This document shows positions 5,537 through 6,902 of a stretch of DNA of 6,902 nt, piece by piece. Each line of letters begins with the position of its first letter. The stretch's first letter is position 1. The notes under the pieces are model-generated. The model was given only the letters and a program-made list of their open reading frames with translations, was not told the origin of the DNA and ran no database searches. The position numbers and the translations under genes were made by a program. The DNA is from an uncultured Candidatus Saccharibacteria bacterium (lineage in GTDB: Bacteria > Patescibacteriota > Saccharimonadia > Saccharimonadales > Saccharimonadaceae). Where the stretch lies: NCBI GenBank assembly GCA_938036845.1, contig CALHWA010000068.1, positions 1 to 6,902 of the forward strand, given 5' to 3'.

Positions 5537-5566
5537 AAAAATAACCGGTCATCACTGACCGGTTAT
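5537..5566 (-). terminator. Intrinsic terminator of the yidC-jag operon
   Basis: ATAACCGGTCA (5541-5551) and TGACCGGTTAT (5556-5566) form a perfect 11-bp stem around the loop TCAC. Read on the minus strand, the stem is followed at once by TTTT, the normal U-tract, and it lies 23 bases past the jag stop. On the plus strand it is followed by AAGATG, so it should terminate mainly minus-strand transcripts. Confidence 0.85.
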
Positions 5567-5588
5567 AAGATGTATCTTAGCGTAGCTT

Positions 5589-6053
5589 TTACTCAGCCTC
5601 TTCCAACTGGATGATCACATGGCGCTCGCGGCCTTCGCCTTCGGAGACGGTCGTGATGCCAGCTGCATCGGCAGCGACTTGGTGAACGATGCGCCGATCG
5701 GCTGGGTTAAGGTGGGCGGTGTAGGGCTCACCAGTTGCACGCACGCGCTCGATCCAGCCCCGCGCTTTGTCGGCAATCTTTTCCTCGTGCTGCTTTTTAT
5801 AATCGGCAATATCAACACTCACGCGCACTACTGCGGCATTTTGCGCCCGCAGCGCCGATGAGACGATATATTGCAATGCCCGTAGTGTCTCTGCCCCACG
5901 GCCAATCAAGATACTATTGATGTCTGACGACTCTACCCGAAGTGTCATTACCTCGCCATCGTCATCACCCGATACCGCAATATTTTCGCCAAAAAATGAG
6001 ATGATGTTCTGGAGATATTCTCGGGCAAATGTTACTGATTGGTATCGATCCAT
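5589..6053 (-). CDS. jag: KH-R3H RNA-binding protein Jag/KhpB, short form
   Basis: Cytoplasmic RNA-binding protein of the Jag (SpoIIIJ-associated, KhpB, EloR) family, which in Firmicutes acts with KhpA in RNA binding and control of cell elongation. The protein is 154 residues. It has a KH domain with ILIGRGAETLRALQYIVS (48-65), where IGRG (50-53) is the GxxG loop. A charged helical linker follows (DYKKQHEEKIADKARGWIERV, 84-104). The R3H domain has LNPADRRIVHQVAAD (115-129), with Arg120 and His124 the signature pair, and ends SEGEGRERHVII (137-148). The N-terminal Jag_N domain of the longer Firmicutes proteins is missing. AGGAGG at 6062-6067 is 8 bases before ATG 6053. It starts 17 bases after the yidC stop, the conserved yidC-jag order, and is the last gene of the operon before the terminator. 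Confidence 0.95.
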   Translation of the reverse strand: MDRYQSVTFAREYLQNIISFFGENIAVSGDDDGEVMTLRVESSDINSILIGRGAETLRALQYIVSSALRAQNAAVVRVSVDIADYKKQHEEKIADKARGWIERVRATGEPYTAHLNPADRRIVHQVAADAAGITTVSEGEGRERHVIIQLEEAE

Positions 6054-6061
6054 CGGGTTCT

Positions 6062-6067
6062 CCTCCT
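6062..6067 (-). promoter_or_regulatory. Ribosome binding site for jag
   Basis: On the minus strand AGGAGG precedes ATG 6053 by 8 bases, a textbook arrangement, and it fills most of the 17-base gap after yidC. It confirms the start chosen for jag. Confidence 0.8.
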
Positions 6068-6070
6068 CTG

Positions 6071-6902
6071 TTATTCTTTGGCTTTGATGCGTGTGATGTT
6101 GGCTTCTGTAGCCGCCTTGGCGCGCTTCTTTGTCGACTTTTTCTTGGCGGGTGTTGTAATATCTACTTCATCGGCAATTGCTTCAAGCTCTTGTTTATCT
6201 TTGCGGAGGAGATATGACTGCTGCGCTACCGCCACTAAGTTGGACGCCGTGTAGTAGAGCGCCAACGCCCCCGGCAGGCCCATCATGATCATAAACATCA
6301 TCACTGGCATAAACTTCGCCATATTACGCATCATCGCGGCATTCATCTCAGAGGGGTCAGCTTCTTTGCCAGCGGCCGTCTCCTTCATGATGTCGCGGAA
6401 ACGTTTGGTGCTCTTGCCAGTTGGCATAGTTTGCTTAGTCATCACATACTGGGTAAGAGCTGAGATGATTGCGAGAGCGAGAAGCGGCCAGACAATGCCA
6501 TCCTTACCAAGCGCTACCTTAGTGAGGTCGATAAAGCCGAGCATGGTGTGATTAAACTGCTCGGGGTGGTGAATGATCGTCTTGATGGCATCGATATTCT
6601 TAAGCGGCTCGTAGATGTAGCGCGCCACTTGGTCGCGGTGGAGCGAGATGATCATGATCACCTGGTAGAGGCCGATAAAGATCGGAATCTGAATGAAGAG
6701 CAAGAGAATCGAGCGAAATGGCTTGATACCGTACTTCTTATATAGCTCCATCTGCTGCATTGCCTCTACTTGGCGGTTACCATTAGCCGCTTTCTTGATC
6801 TTGGCCAGCTCAGGCTGCATCTTGCGCATCTGTTTGCTCTGGTGAAGTTGCCGCTTGAGCAGTGGATAGAGCAAAAAGCGGATGATGACCGTAAAGATAA
6901 TC
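6071..6902 (-). CDS. yidC: Membrane protein insertase YidC/Oxa1, 5'-truncated
   Basis: YidC/Oxa1/SpoIIIJ-type insertase that places and folds proteins in the cytoplasmic membrane, alone or with SecYEG. The frame is open to the window edge at 6902, so the N-terminus is missing; about 276 residues are visible. They start in a helix containing IIRFLLYPL, whose Arg matches the conserved hydrophilic-groove arginine. Next comes the charged cytoplasmic C1 hairpin (about 16-60, with QPELAKIKK). Further helices lie at about 61-86 (QIPIFIGLY), 136-155 and 197-230 (MGLPGALALYYTASNLVAVAQQ). The loop between the last two is about 40 residues, longer than in the short Firmicutes proteins. The tail is Lys-rich (PAKKKSTKKRAKA), as expected for ribosome contact. 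A TTG at 6874 is internal and not the start. It lies directly upstream of jag. Confidence 0.95.
   Translation of the reverse strand, partial: IIFTVIIRFLLYPLLKRQLHQSKQMRKMQPELAKIKKAANGNRQVEAMQQMELYKKYGIKPFRSILLLFIQIPIFIGLYQVIMIISLHRDQVARYIYEPLKNIDAIKTIIHHPEQFNHTMLGFIDLTKVALGKDGIVWPLLALAIISALTQYVMTKQTMPTGKSTKRFRDIMKETAAGKEADPSEMNAAMMRNMAKFMPVMMFMIMMGLPGALALYYTASNLVAVAQQSYLLRKDKQELEAIADEVDITTPAKKKSTKKRAKAATEANITRIKAKE

Noticed and set aside
5541..5566. The perfect stem as a recombination or attachment site
   Set aside because: The adjoining T-run on the minus strand and the position 23 bases after the jag stop fit an intrinsic terminator fully; no integrase or duplicated flank is seen.
1..6902. 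CRISPR array, tRNA, rRNA, transposase or toxin-antitoxin pair
   Set aside because: Read for repeated spacers, cloverleaf-like arms, terminal repeats and small paired genes; none was found.

Overview
The window looks like a compact, mid-GC bacterial chromosome segment carrying seven plausible genes and no tRNA, rRNA, CRISPR array or insertion sequence that I can see. UGA is used as an ordinary stop (sucC, sucD and gtrA end in TGA), so this is not a lineage that recodes UGA. The short KH-R3H protein without an N-terminal Jag domain, the YidC with a long second cytoplasmic loop and Lys-rich tail, and the tight gene overlaps suggest a reduced genome of the Patescibacteria (CPR) type, perhaps Saccharibacteria. 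That placement is inference from protein style, not from a marker-gene comparison.

Layout, left to right. (1) 1-1606, plus strand: the C-terminal two thirds of succinyl-CoA synthetase beta (sucC, cut by the window edge) overlapping the complete alpha subunit (sucD) by ATGA. (2) 1622-2969, plus strand: a polyprenyl-phosphate glycosyltransferase of the DPM1/GtrB type overlapping a small four-helix GtrA-family membrane protein. Together they would load a sugar onto a lipid carrier and move it across the membrane. (3) 2970-3160: an AT-rich gap. (4) 3161-3682, minus strand: a single-domain cupin of the mannose-6-phosphate isomerase type II kind. (5) 3799-4902, plus strand: a soluble GT4 glycosyltransferase, followed by a lower-GC orphan gene of unknown function (4926-5474). 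(6) 5541-6902, minus strand: jag/khpB preceded by yidC, whose 5' end runs off the window, closed by a strong intrinsic terminator at 5537-5566.

The middle of the window therefore reads as a small surface-glycan module (lipid-linked sugar synthesis, flipping, sugar-phosphate isomerisation, glycosyl transfer) inserted between a central-metabolism pair and the membrane-protein-insertion operon.

A pattern runs through the region. Genes inside operons (sucD, gtrA, the orphan, jag) have clear GGAGG-like ribosome binding sites, whereas the genes that would start transcripts (gtrB-like, cupin, GT4) lack a usable one and instead have a -10-like hexamer very close to the start codon, suggesting leaderless or very short-leader mRNAs. 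Other points of interest are a 17-bp perfect inverted repeat over the cupin start codon, a hairpin embedded in the end of gtrA, a shortened linker in SucC, and the unrecognised orphan protein. I do not see convincing evidence for a wholly new multi-gene system.
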